DNA from: Gaiellasilicea sp963802765
Lineage (GTDB): Bacteria > Actinomycetota > Thermoleophilia > Gaiellales > Gaiellaceae
Length of the DNA stretch: 64,000 nucleotides
Direction of reading: 5' to 3'
NCBI GenBank assembly: GCA_963802765.1
Contig: CAWDJZ010000008.1
Coordinates: 67,128 to 131,127, forward strand
In this document: positions 8,582 to 18,185 of the stretch, piece by piece
Layout of the letters: every line of letters begins with the position of its first letter
How positions within the stretch are numbered: position 1 is the stretch's first letter
Program-made: the position numbers and the translations under genes
Notes under the pieces: model-generated
Told to the model about the DNA's origin: nothing
Seen by the model: only the letters and a program-made list of their open reading frames with translations
Databases searched by the model: none

Positions 8582-9004
8582 GTGCTCAAGCTCACTCTGC
8601 TCGCGGCGACCGTGGCCGCCTCGCTCGTAGCCACAGCCGGCGCGGGCGTGACCGGCCCGGCGTTCTACGTCGACGGACAGCTCTACCGCACCGTCAACAC
8701 GCCCACCGACCTGTCCGGAACCGGCGCGCCGGCCCATGCCTGGGACACGATCTACGACTTCGGCGGCAACCAGATGAACGTCGCGACCGCGGCGCCCGGC
8801 GACCCTGGCTACAACGGCGGCCGCTGGCAGGTCCACGCGCTCTCCTTCCCCTCCGGCTACGCAGCGGCGCTCGCGGCCGGTGATGCGAACGGCAACGGCG
8901 TGATCGACAGCGACGAGGAGCTCGCCGCAGCCGTGGCGGCCGGCGTCGCCCGCGACGCCGGTGTCGTCAAGCAATTCGTCTGCCCGGTGATCAAGCTCCC
9001 CTAG
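8582..9004 (+). CDS. secreted hypothetical protein with an EF-hand-like loop
   Basis: 140-residue unrecognised protein. The GTG start is set by a clear GGGAGG about 7 bases upstream. The N-terminal 22 residues form a signal peptide (LKLTLLAATVAASLVATAGAG) with a likely AxA cleavage. The body contains YDFGGNQMNVATAAPGDPGY and a calcium-loop-like DANGNGVIDSDEE near residues 101-113, then an alanine helix and one Cys close to the C-terminus. Probably exported to the cell surface. Function unknown. Confidence 0.7.
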   Translation: MLKLTLLAATVAASLVATAGAGVTGPAFYVDGQLYRTVNTPTDLSGTGAPAHAWDTIYDFGGNQMNVATAAPGDPGYNGGRWQVHALSFPSGYAAALAAGDANGNGVIDSDEELAAAVAAGVARDAGVVKQFVCPVIKLP

Positions 9005-9006
9005 GG

Positions 9007-9300
9007 TCAGGGATAGCGCCGGGGGCCCGGCCGGCTCGGAACGAGCTTCCCGAGCCGGCCGCGGCCGCGGGCGACGAGCCGGTAAGCGGGGCTCGATGGG
9101 CTCCACACGGAGCCGTCCGGCCGCGCGATGTGCGCGCTGGCGTACCGGCGCTCCTCCGGCAGGCGAGCGAGGAGCGGCTGCGCCTCGGCGTCGTCGAAGG
9201 GGAGGTAGGCGTAGCGACCTCGGTCGACGCGGGCGGCGACACGCGCCGCGAAGCGGCAGAAGCGTCAAGTCCCGTCATAAAGGACAACCGGCCGCCTCAC
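9007..9300 (-). CDS. DCC-family thiol-disulfide oxidoreductase, candidate selenoprotein (in-frame UGA at residue 12)
   Basis: 97-residue DCC/DUF393-type redox protein read from a GTG at 9300: VRRPVVLYDGT, then an in-frame TGA (9265-9267), then RFCRRFAARVAARV. Family members have DGxCxFC or DGxCxxC exactly here, so the UGA replaces the first redox Cys and would give a U-x-x-C active site. The reading frame stays open and family-like on both sides (RYAYLPFDDAEAQPLL, SAHIARPDGSVW, YRLVARGRGRLGKLVP) to a TGA at 9007. A hairpin matching bacterial SECIS rules lies just downstream of the UGA, and selD is present 8 kb away. The alternative is a TGC-to-TGA error or nonsense mutation. Confidence 0.72.
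9029..9060. terminator. long perfect inverted repeat between convergent genes
   Basis: GGCCGGCTCGG (9029-9039) pairs perfectly with CCGAGCCGGCC (9050-9060) around a 10-base loop. It lies 25 bases after the stop of the secreted protein gene and inside the 3' coding part of the DCC gene. No U-run follows, so a factor-independent terminator is doubtful; it may be an attenuating hairpin or simply coding structure. Confidence 0.3.
9233..9249 (-). promoter_or_regulatory. putative bacterial SECIS hairpin
   Basis: On the minus strand the 6-base stem GCGGCG/CGCCGC closes a 5-base apical loop CGTGT. The loop lies 22-26 bases downstream of the UGA. Published bacterial SECIS models want an apical loop of 3-14 bases, with a G among its first two bases, about 16-37 bases after the UGA; all are met. 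GC-rich DNA forms many hairpins by chance, so this is supportive only. Confidence 0.5.
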
Positions 9301-9310
9301 GTCCCTGGCC

Positions 9311-9352
9311 GCCTTTCGCTCCCGCCCGGCAAAGCCGGGCTCCGCGAAAGGC
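9311..9352 (-). repeat. structured intergenic repeat, copy A
   Basis: Read on the minus strand: outer stem GCCTTTCGC, then GGA, inner stem GCCCGGC, loop TTT, GCCGGGC, then GGGA, and GCGAAAGGC closing the outer stem. Both stems are perfect. It lies between the TPR-like gene and the candidate selenoprotein gene, just upstream of the latter's start. Architecture is identical to copies B and C, but the stem sequences differ. Confidence 0.8.
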
Positions 9353-9373
9353 TGACACCCAGAAACGTGAGCG

Positions 9374-10018
9374 TCACGGGAGCAGTGCCGACTCGAGCTC
9401 GGCGGCGAGCCCGCGCCGCGCGGCGAGCGCCTGGAGCACGAGCACCGTGTCGGCGACGGGAACGTCCTCGAGATACGCCTCGCGCGTCTCGAACGACGCG
9501 AGCACGTCCTGCACCGAGTCGGCGTAGTCGACCGGGTTGTCGGCGGCGAGGAAGGCGAGGGCGTCGGCGACCTCGGGCGGGAACGCCTCGTGAGCGCGCG
9601 CCGCGTCGGCCTGGACGCGCATCTCGAACCAGCGGCCCAGCACTCCGAACGCGAGCGCCGCCGCGTAGCGGCCGATCGGCGACTCGGACTCCGCCGCGCC
9701 GGCGTCGAGAGCCCAGCGCGCGTCCGCCTCGGCACCGCTCCAATCGCCGGCGAGGATCCGCGCCTTCATCGCGCCGATCGGCCTCCCCCAGCTGCCCGGA
9801 GGCGCGTGCTCCCAGCTCTCGCGGTAGCGCTCTGCAGCCCGTGCGAACCACTCGCGCCCGTCGCGGCCGGCCATCAGCGCCGACAGACCGGCCGCACCGG
9901 CGGCGTTGCCCATTCGGGTCAGCTGCTTTTGGCGCGCGTCCGGATCGTCCGGGAGCCGCGCGGCGCCGTCCTCGTAGCGCTCCTGCGCCCGCCGCTGCAG
10001 GTCGTCCCAGTCCGCCAC
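9374..10018 (-). CDS. TPR-like hypothetical protein
   Basis: 214-residue soluble protein, start chosen at GTG 10018 (VADWDDLQRRAQERYEDG), because sequence further upstream is low-complexity and overlaps the helicase start region. It is all helical with tetratricopeptide-like repeats (AARLPDDPDARQKQLTRMG, AERYRESWEHAPP, LAGDWSGAEADARWAL). No catalytic motif, signal peptide or membrane segment. Divergent from the large helicase gene with about 130 bases between them. Function unknown, perhaps a scaffold or sensor. Confidence 0.65.
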   Translation of the reverse strand: MADWDDLQRRAQERYEDGAARLPDDPDARQKQLTRMGNAAGAAGLSALMAGRDGREWFARAAERYRESWEHAPPGSWGRPIGAMKARILAGDWSGAEADARWALDAGAAESESPIGRYAAALAFGVLGRWFEMRVQADAARAHEAFPPEVADALAFLAADNPVDYADSVQDVLASFETREAYLEDVPVADTVLVLQALAARRGLAAELESALLP

Positions 10019-10148
10019 TTTCCTGAGAATAGGTGCTACGAACGGCCCGGAGTTCGGGTATGCTCCGTCGGGCGTCGCCCGTCCGCTTCGAGGCAGCAAA
10101 CGGGCACGCATTCCTGAGGAAGCGGCAGCCATCGCGCGCTGCGCGCAC

Positions 10149-12686
10149 ATGTCAGAAGCGATACTGAACCCGACAATCACGTCGGACGCGGCCGATGCCC
10201 TCCAGGCCGGCGCGTCCCGCGCACAGGACTGGGCCGGAGAGCCCCTCCTCTACCCCGGCGAAGACCCGGCCGAAGCGCTTGCGCCGGGTACAGCGCGCCG
10301 CGCGGCGCTCGACGAGGCCCTGGCCGAGGTCGAGGCCGGACGGCGCACGCCCTCGCCTCGCTGGAAGGTCCGTTTTGGCCTCCTGCTGGGGCTCGAGCGC
10401 GTGCTCTCCTCGAAGCCGCCGACGACCGCAGCCGGGACCGAGCTTCGCAAGCACCAGATCGACGCGCTCGCGGGCATGCTGACCGAACTGATCGCGGCGA
10501 ACCAGCGGCAGGCCGAGGAAGAGGAGAACGGCAACGGCAACGGTCACGTCGCCGAGCTGGAGGCGGAGGAGGCCGAGGAGGACTTCGCCGAGGAAGAGGC
10601 CGAGGACGAGCCCGAGGAGTTCCAGGCCGAGGACCCGGGCGCCGTCCGCCGCTACCGCTTCCGCCACCCGACCGCCTCGGGCAAGACGATCGCCGCTGCC
10701 GGCTTCGTCGAGGCCGCACGCACGCTCGGGATCCTGATCCTCACTCACCGCCGCCTGCTCGTCTCCCAGTTCAAGGGCGACCTGACCACCGAGGGCTACG
10801 GCGACCGCTTCACGGACGCGATCGCGCCTGGCCAGGAGCCGCTCCGCGGCAACCCGATCACGATTCAGACGTACGCCTGGTTCGCCCGGCACGCCGACTC
10901 GCTCTCCCGCGACGCGTACCAGCTCGTGATCTGCGACGAGGCCCACACGGCGCTCGGCGAGAAGACGAGCGCCGCGATCCGCAGCTTCCCGGAGCCGATC
11001 TACATCGGCATGACGGCGACGGAGCAGCTGATCGCGAAGCAGGTCTCAGACGTCTTCCCCGCCTCGGTCGACGACCTTCCGCTCGCGGACGCCGCCCGCC
11101 GCGGCCTGATCGCGCCGCTCCGCTGCCTGCGCGTCCCGCCGGCGGCCGCGATCAACTCGGTGCCGATCGTCGGCGGCGACTTCGAGGAGCGCGCGCTCGC
11201 TGCGGCACTCGACCACCAGGCCCTGAACCAGGCGGCGGCGAGCCTCTACCGTGAGCGCTTCGACGCCACCCCCGGAATCGTCTACGCCGCCGGCGTCGAC
11301 CACGCGTACAACCTCGCCCAGGAGTTCCGCGCGGCGGGCCTGAAGGCGGAAGCCGTCTCGGGCCGAACGCCGCCGGTCAAGCTCGCGGAGACGCTCGCCG
11401 CCTACGAGCGCGGCGAGATCAACGTACTCATCAACGCGATGCTGCTGGCCGAGGGGTGGAACTCGCCCCGTGCGACGGTCTGCATGCATCTCGCGCCGAC
11501 GGCCTCGAGGCGCGTCTACCAGCAGCGCATCGGTCGGATCATGCGCACGCACCCGCGCAAGGAGGCAGGCGTGGTCGTCGACTTCGTGCCGAAGCCCGCC
11601 ACGCACTCGGAGCGCGTCGTCTCGCTCCACTCGCTGCTCGACGCGGACTTCTACCGTGAGGGCGCCCGGGTAACGCCGGCTCCGCGCCGCCGCGTCCAGC
11701 GCCGCGCCCGCCGCCGCCTCTCGCCGGCGCCGTGGCTCGTCCCGGTTACGCCGGACGTCTCGCGCCGCCTGGCCGTAATCCAGCGTGAGTGGCAGCGGAT
11801 CGACCCCAAGTTCCTCGACGAGGACGAACAGCGCTTCTGGGCGACGATCGCCGGACGCCAGATCCGGTTCGACCAGCGGGCGGAGTTCGCGAAGAAGTTC
11901 GCCGAAGGCCGCGCCTCGAAGGTGGCGCTCGAGACCTTCCTCTCCGTCTGCGCCGCCGAGAACCCGAACCGGCGCCTGCGGATGACGGCGCTGCAGGACC
12001 GCGTCGCGACGCCGGTCGAGCGCGCCGACTTCGACGACCTCGTCACGCTGGTGAGCCAGGCGCCCCCGTGGGACAAGGACCGCGCCGCGGGCGCGCGGAT
12101 CCTGCTGCGGGCGATCGGCGAGGGCAAGGCCAACGCGCCCGACCAGATCCTCCAGCGCTGGACGTGGCGGCTCGCCCGCGCGACGCGCAAGGTGCAGGAC
12201 CGGCGTGCGAGCGCCGAGTTTCCCGAGGCGAAGCGGCTGCTCGGCGCGGTCGCGAACTCCCGCGGCCACCGGCACGAGGACAACGTCGCCAAGCTCATCC
12301 AGGTCGCGAAGGCGCTCCCGCTCGAGGTCGGCGCCGCCCTGCTCGCCTCCTCCGAGGGCTACACGCCCCGTGCGAACAACGCGCTCGATCGCGCGCGGGA
12401 GGAGATCGGCGAGACGCAGGCGATCGCGAACGCGCTCGCCGACAACCTGCCTGCGCCGAAAGCGCCGTCGCGCAAGTCGCGGCGTCGGAAGCGGAAGCGC
12501 CGCGGCGGCAGCGAGGGCCAGGCCCAGCAGGCGCCGCAGGCGCAGCCTGCCGAGGGCACAGCCGCGTTGAACGGCGCTCAGCCCGGCGACGAGAGCGAAG
12601 CGAAGCCGAAACGGCGGCGCCGCCGACGGAGGCCCGCGGCCTCGGACGACGGCGCGGCCTCGAGCGACGGCGTAACACCCGCGTAA
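10149..12686 (+). CDS. superfamily II DEAD/DEAH-box helicase with charged low-complexity regions
   Basis: 845-residue ATP-dependent nucleic-acid helicase. Walker A HPTASGKTIAAAGFV (about residue 175), Walker B/DEAH VICDEAHTALGEKT, SAT-like GMTATEQ, and C-terminal helicase motifs including INAMLLAEGWNSPRATVCMH and the motif VI arginines YQQRIGRIMRTHPRK. A Glu-rich segment (about 117-163) is inserted just before the Walker A motif, and the last about 90 residues are Lys/Arg-rich, typical of nucleic-acid-binding tails. Similar large helicases occur in Thermoleophilia, but the specific role (repair, RNA processing) is unknown. Divergent from the TPR-like gene. Confidence 0.85.
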   Translation: MSEAILNPTITSDAADALQAGASRAQDWAGEPLLYPGEDPAEALAPGTARRAALDEALAEVEAGRRTPSPRWKVRFGLLLGLERVLSSKPPTTAAGTELRKHQIDALAGMLTELIAANQRQAEEEENGNGNGHVAELEAEEAEEDFAEEEAEDEPEEFQAEDPGAVRRYRFRHPTASGKTIAAAGFVEAARTLGILILTHRRLLVSQFKGDLTTEGYGDRFTDAIAPGQEPLRGNPITIQTYAWFARHADSLSRDAYQLVICDEAHTALGEKTSAAIRSFPEPIYIGMTATEQLIAKQVSDVFPASVDDLPLADAARRGLIAPLRCLRVPPAAAINSVPIVGGDFEERALAAALDHQALNQAAASLYRERFDATPGIVYAAGVDHAYNLAQEFRAAGLKAEAVSGRTPPVKLAETLAAYERGEINVLINAMLLAEGWNSPRATVCMHLAPTASRRVYQQRIGRIMRTHPRKEAGVVVDFVPKPATHSERVVSLHSLLDADFYREGARVTPAPRRRVQRRARRRLSPAPWLVPVTPDVSRRLAVIQREWQRIDPKFLDEDEQRFWATIAGRQIRFDQRAEFAKKFAEGRASKVALETFLSVCAAENPNRRLRMTALQDRVATPVERADFDDLVTLVSQAPPWDKDRAAGARILLRAIGEGKANAPDQILQRWTWRLARATRKVQDRRASAEFPEAKRLLGAVANSRGHRHEDNVAKLIQVAKALPLEVGAALLASSEGYTPRANNALDRAREEIGETQAIANALADNLPAPKAPSRKSRRRKRKRRGGSEGQAQQAPQAQPAEGTAALNGAQPGDESEAKPKRRRRRRRPAASDDGAASSDGVTPA

Positions 12687-12710
12687 GAACCCGCCGCTAC
12701 CGTCTTCGCC

Positions 12711-14334
12711 ATGCTGATCCTGCTGGCGATCGGCTTCGTTGCGGGCATCGTCACGGCCCTCTCGCCCTGCGTGCTGCCCGTGCTCCCGATCGTGCTCGCG
12801 GGCGGGGCGACCGGGCGGCGGCCGCTCGCGATCGTCGCGGGCATCGTCGTCAGCTTCACCGTCTTCACGCTCTTCGCGGCTTGGCTACTCGACGTGCTCG
12901 GGCTGCCGCAGGACCTGTTGCGGAACCTCGCGATCGCGCTCCTCTTCCTCGTCGCGCTGACGCTCCTCGTGCCACAGGTGGGAGAGCTCGTCGCGCGTCC
13001 GCTGCAGGCACTCACGCGCCGCCGCGCCGGCGACCTCGGCGGCGGCTTCTTCCTCGGCGCAAGCCTCGGGCTCGTCTTCGTCCCTTGCGCGGGGCCCGTG
13101 CTCGCCGCCGTCACCGTGATCGCCGCCAACCGCGAGGTCCGTTTCGAAGGCGTGCTGTTGACGCTGGCCTACGCGGCCGGCGCGGCCCTGCCGATGCTCG
13201 CGATCGCGTTCGCAGGCCAGCGCGCCGCGGGAGCGCTCCGCACGCACGCGGTCGCCGTGCGTCGCACGGCGGGCGTGCTCGTCGGCGCTGCCGCGTTTGC
13301 GATGGCGCTCGGAGTCGACCAGGAGCTCCAGACGCGCGTTCCCGGCTACACCGAGTCGTTGCAGGACCGGTTCGAGCGCTCGTCGGCCGCTCAGCGCGAG
13401 CTGCGAGAGCTGACCGGCGCCCGGCCGCCCCAGGCAACCGGCGGCGGCGAGGGCGTGCTCGAGGACTACGGCCCGGCGCCCGAGTTCCGCGGCGTCACGG
13501 GTTGGCTCAACTCCGGCCCACTGAGGCTCGGCGACCTGCGCGGGCGGGTCGTTTTGATCGACTTCTGGACGTACTCGTGCATCAACTGCCTGCGCACGCT
13601 CCCCTACCTGCGCGAATGGGACGACCGCTACCGCGGGGCGGGTCTCACCATCGTCGGTGTCCACTCGCCCGAGTTCGCCTTCGAACGGGTCGAGGCGAAC
13701 GTGCGCGAGAACACACGCGAGCTCGGGCTCCGCTATCCGATCGCGCTCGACAACGACTTCGCCACCTGGGAGGCCTGGCACAACCAGTACTGGCCGGCGA
13801 AGTACCTCATCGACCGGGACGGCCGCGTCCGCTACTACCACTTCGGCGAGGGCTCGTACGCGGAGACCGAGGAGGCGATCCGGACGCTGCTCGGCGAGAA
13901 CGCACCGGAGCCGTCGGGCCTGGTGGACGAGACCCCGCACCGCCTCGTCACGCCCGAGAGCTACCTCGGCTACAAGCGAATCGCCCGAAACGGCGGCGAG
14001 GCGGTCACACCGGATACCGAGCGCGAATACAGATTGCCGCCGAAGCTCCGCGACAACGAGCTCGCGTTCGGCGGCCGCTGGCGGATCGAGGACGAGCGCG
14101 CGGTCGCGGGCCGGGACGCGCGGCTGAGGCTCGACTACCGGGCCCGCGACGTCTTCCTCGTCCTTACCGGAGACGGTGAGGTCCGCGTGCTCGTCGACGG
14201 AAAGCCCGAGCGCAGCGTGCGTGTCGAACGGCGGCCGGCTCTACACGCTCGTCGAGCGGCCGCGCAGCGGCGACCACCTGCTCGAGCTCCAGGTCGACCC
14301 GGGACTCGCCGCCTACGCGTTCACCTTCGGTTAG
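12711..14334 (+). CDS. DipZ-like CcdA/TlpA fusion (thiol-disulfide transfer), frame-interrupted near the 3' end
   Basis: Membrane protein moving reducing equivalents across the cytoplasmic membrane, used in cytochrome c maturation or redox repair of exported proteins. N-terminal CcdA-type domain with six or so membrane segments and the redox cysteines in TALSPCVLPVLP and LVFVPCAGPVL; then an extracytoplasmic TlpA-type thioredoxin domain with DFWTYSCINCLRTLPYL (CxxC) and WPAKYLIDRDGRVRYYHFGEG; then a C-terminal beta domain as in mycobacterial DipZ. Near 14225 the frame changes (after PERSVRV) and the natural end GDHLLELQVDPGLAAYAFTF lies in another frame, stopping at 14334. Expected length about 540 residues. 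Confidence 0.85.
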
Positions 14335-14344
14335 ATTCGGCGCC

Positions 14345-15334
<990 letters not shown>

Positions 15335-16225
15335 CTACTGCCGGCGGGGGCCGTCGTCGCCGTTCTCGGCGTCGCGCTCCCGCAGGAAGCGGGTCAGCTC
15401 GGCGGCGAGCGAGTCCCCCGAGGGCAGATCCTCGTGCTCCTCGAGGTCGAGCTCGTCGGTGCGCCGCTCGAGCTCGGCCACGTAGGCGGCCGTCTCCTCG
15501 TCGGACGAGACAGCCTCGCTGACCTGCTCGGCATACGACTCTTCCGCCTCTGCGAGCTCCGCCGTGTCGATCGTGACGCCGAGCAGCTGCGCGAGCCGGT
15601 CGCACAGCGCGCGCGCCGCCCGCGGGCTCGGCGCGAGCGAGACGTAATGCGGCACCGCCGCCCACAGGCTCGCGGCGGGAACGCCCTCGCTGCGACAGGC
15701 GTCCTGGAGCACGCCCACGATCCCGGTCGGGCCCTCGTAGCGGGAATGCTGGAGGCCGAGGCTCTCGACGAGGGCGGGATCGCTCGCGGCGCCGGTCACG
15801 GGCGCCGCACGCGTGTGCGGCACGTCGGCCAGCAACGAGCCGAGCGTCACCAGGAGCTCGACGTCGAGCTCGCGCGCAAGTCCGATCACGAGCTCGGCGA
15901 ACGTCCGCCAGCGGAGGCTCGGCTCGACGCCGAGCAGGAGCACCGCGTCGCGATCCGAGCCCGCCATCCGGGCGTGATAGAAGGCGTTCTCGGGCCACTC
16001 GATCCGGCGCGTCATACCCTCGTCGAGCGAGACGTGGGGCCGGTTCGACTGGAAGTCCAGGAACCCTTCGGGGTCGATGTCGGCGAAGCGCTCGGCGCGC
16101 CAGGTCCGCGCAAGGTAACCGGCCGCGAGGGTCGCGCCCTGGCCGCCGTCGTTCCACCCCCGGAAGGCGGCGATCAGGACCGGGCGCTCGAGCGTGGGCC
16201 GGCCGGCAATCCGAAGCTCGCTCAT
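15335..16225 (-). CDS. PAC2 family protein (proteasome-assembly-chaperone-like)
   Basis: 296-residue protein starting at the ATG of MSELRIAGRPTLERPVLIAAF. It matches the PAC2 family (formerly DUF75): GWNDGGQGATLAAGYL near the N-terminus, the central VLLLGVEPSLRWRTFAELVIGLA, then LVTLGSLLADVPHTRAAPVTG and GILQD-like GIVGVLQDACRSEGVPAASLWAAVPHY. The last about 70 residues are acidic and helical. PAC2 proteins in archaea and eukaryotes assist proteasome assembly; the bacterial role is unproven though actinobacteria do possess 20S proteasomes. Ends convergently one base after the aldo/keto reductase. Confidence 0.83.
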   Translation of the reverse strand: MSELRIAGRPTLERPVLIAAFRGWNDGGQGATLAAGYLARTWRAERFADIDPEGFLDFQSNRPHVSLDEGMTRRIEWPENAFYHARMAGSDRDAVLLLGVEPSLRWRTFAELVIGLARELDVELLVTLGSLLADVPHTRAAPVTGAASDPALVESLGLQHSRYEGPTGIVGVLQDACRSEGVPAASLWAAVPHYVSLAPSPRAARALCDRLAQLLGVTIDTAELAEAEESYAEQVSEAVSSDEETAAYVAELERRTDELDLEEHEDLPSGDSLAAELTRFLRERDAENGDDGPRRQ

Positions 16226-16271
16226 GGGCCGATCCTCGGCTCGGAAGGAGCGTGCCGAAAGCGCGCGACGC

Positions 16272-17171
16272 TCATGGAGGCAGTGTACGCGGGGTCCGCC
16301 AGAGCGCCGTGACGAGCGCAACCGTCCAGGCCCAGACGGCGGCGGCCAGCCCGACGTGGATGAGCACGAGCCACCAGGGGAGCTGATTTCGCCACTGGAG
16401 CTCGCCGACCGCCATCTGCACGAGCAGCAGCACGAGAAGCACGACCGCTGCCGGGCCGAGCACTCCCGCGCGGTCGCGGTTCCGCGCCAGCCAGACGAGG
16501 AGAAGTAGGAACGTGATCCCGAAGGCGGCGGTCGCGCGAACGTGGATCCAGACCGCGTCGAGCAGGTTCCAGAATCGCTCGATCTCGGCGCTGTCGCCGG
16601 GGTGCGGGCCGGCCGCCGTCGAGAGCGTCCCCGTCACGACGAGGATGCCGCAGGCGCCGGCGAGCACGAGCCCGGCGAGTCTCAGCCACATCGGCGCAGG
16701 TGATTCGACCCGGCCGCGCGCGTTCCCCCAGGCCTCGACCGCGATCACGCTCGCGCCGCCCAGGACGACGAGCGCGAGCAGGAAGTGCGTCGCCACCATC
16801 AGCGGATGCAGGTCGAGGCGGATGGTGAGCAGCCCGAGCGGCGCCTGCGCGATCGTGCCGAGGAAGACCAGCGCGGCCGTCCAGGTGACCCAGCGGCCCA
16901 GGCCCTGAGTCCGCCGCGCCGCCAGCCAGGCGAGCAGTGAGAGCACGATCGGGAAGAGCGCGAAGACGCGGTTGCCGAACTCGATCGTCGAGTGCTCGCC
17001 GACGGCAGGGAAGAACGCCCCTTCCTGGCAGCCCGGCCACGATTCGCATGCGAGCCCCGAGCCGGTCAGCCGCACGGCCGCGCCGGTGATGACGATCAGG
17101 TAGAGGGAGAGCGCGGAGGCGGCCGCGAGCAGCGCGTACCGCTCGGCCGACACCGGGCCGAACCTACGCAA
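16272..17171 (-). CDS. ctaA: heme A synthase (CtaA/COX15)
   Basis: 299-residue membrane protein of the COX15/CtaA family, which oxidises heme O to heme A for aa3-type cytochrome oxidase. Eight hydrophobic segments; His ligands in EFGNRVFAL (partly degenerate), LDLHPLMVATHFLLAL, DAVWIHVRATAAF and LVLIHVGLAAA; the loop LACESWPGC holds the conserved Cys pair of the type found in Bacillus and actinobacteria. The listed start is TTG, overlapping the selD stop by 8 bases; a GTG at 17153 is an alternative. Transcribed with selD upstream and the PAC2 gene downstream. Confidence 0.9.
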   Translation of the reverse strand: MRRFGPVSAERYALLAAASALSLYLIVITGAAVRLTGSGLACESWPGCQEGAFFPAVGEHSTIEFGNRVFALFPIVLSLLAWLAARRTQGLGRWVTWTAALVFLGTIAQAPLGLLTIRLDLHPLMVATHFLLALVVLGGASVIAVEAWGNARGRVESPAPMWLRLAGLVLAGACGILVVTGTLSTAAGPHPGDSAEIERFWNLLDAVWIHVRATAAFGITFLLLLVWLARNRDRAGVLGPAAVVLLVLLLVQMAVGELQWRNQLPWWLVLIHVGLAAAVWAWTVALVTALWRTPRTLPP

Positions 17172-18185
17172 GCCCGACGCCCGCTCCTTCGACGACCCGG
17201 CCGACCCGGGCGAGGAAGAGCCCGCCGGCGGCGAAGGTCGCCTCGAGCACCGCGCCCTTGTCCGCGGCGAGCGCGATCAGCAGGCCGCCCGACGTCTGCG
17301 GGTCGTAGGCGAGCGCCTCGAGCTCGTCGGCGACGCCGTTCGTGTCCACGTGCGCGGCCGCGAAGTCGCGGTTCCGGCGGTCGCCGCCCGTGCGCACGCC
17401 CGCCGCCGCGGCCTCGAGCGCACCGGGGAAGAGCGGCAGGCCGGACGCGTCGAGCTCGATCCGCACGCCGCTCCGCTCGGCCATCTCGTAGGCGTGGCCG
17501 AGCAGACCGAACCCGGTCACGTCGGTGACGGCGCTCGGGACGAACGGCCGGAGCGCGTCCGCAGCCTCGCGACTGAGCAGGGTCATCGAGCGCGTCGCCT
17601 GCGCGAGGCCCTCGTCGTGGCGCCTTCCTTCGCGCGCCGCGTGCAGCAGCATTCCGGTGCCGAGCGGCTTCGTCAGGTAGATCGCATCGCCCACCTGGGC
17701 GCCGCTCTTGGACCAGAACCCGGTCGGGCTGACCGTGCCGACGACGGCGAGGCCGTACTTCGGCTCCTCGTCGCGCAGGGTGTGGCCGCCCGCCAGGATC
17801 GCGCCGGCCGCCCGGACCTGCTCGTCGGCAGCCCCGAAGACGGCCGCGAGCACCTCGTTCGGGAGGCTCTCGGGGAACGAGGCGATCGAGAGCGCGAGCA
17901 GCGGTGAGCCCCCCATCGCGAAGACGTCGTTGAGCGCGTTCGTGGCGGCGATGCGGCCGAAGAGCGCCGGGTCGTCCACGAGCGGGGGAAGAAGTCGAGC
18001 GTGAAGACGAGCGCCCGCTCGTCGTCCAGCCGGTAGACGGCCGCGTCGTCGGACGGCGCGAGCCCGACGAGAAGGTTCTCCGCCTCAGCGGGGACGAGAC
18101 CGCGCAGGAGCTCCTCGAGCCGCGCGGCCGAGTACTTCGCCGCGCAGCCGCCGCTCGGCGCGAGCGCTGTCAAGCTCACCGACAC
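17164..18185 (-). CDS. selD: selenide, water dikinase (selenophosphate synthetase), frame-interrupted
   Basis: SelD makes selenophosphate, the selenium donor for selenocysteine and selenouridine. GTG start at 18185 gives VSLTALAPSGGCAAKYS, with the catalytic Cys and Lys of the family; ATP-grasp-like AIRS domains follow (GLAPSDDAAVYRLDDERALVFTLDFF, DVFAMGGSPLLALSIASFPE, AILAGGHTLRDEEPKYGLAVVG, DVTGFGLLGHAYEMA, YDPQTSGGLLIAL). After LDFFP the frame slips: a run of five C at about 17984 should be six to read FPPLVDDPALFGRIAATNALNDV. A homopolymer miscall is the likely cause. It co-occurs in this window with a candidate selenoprotein gene. Confidence 0.9.

Noticed and set aside
9029..9060. Strong terminator between the secreted protein and DCC genes
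   Set aside because: The stem is long, but no U-run follows on either strand. It is retained only as a low-confidence hairpin.
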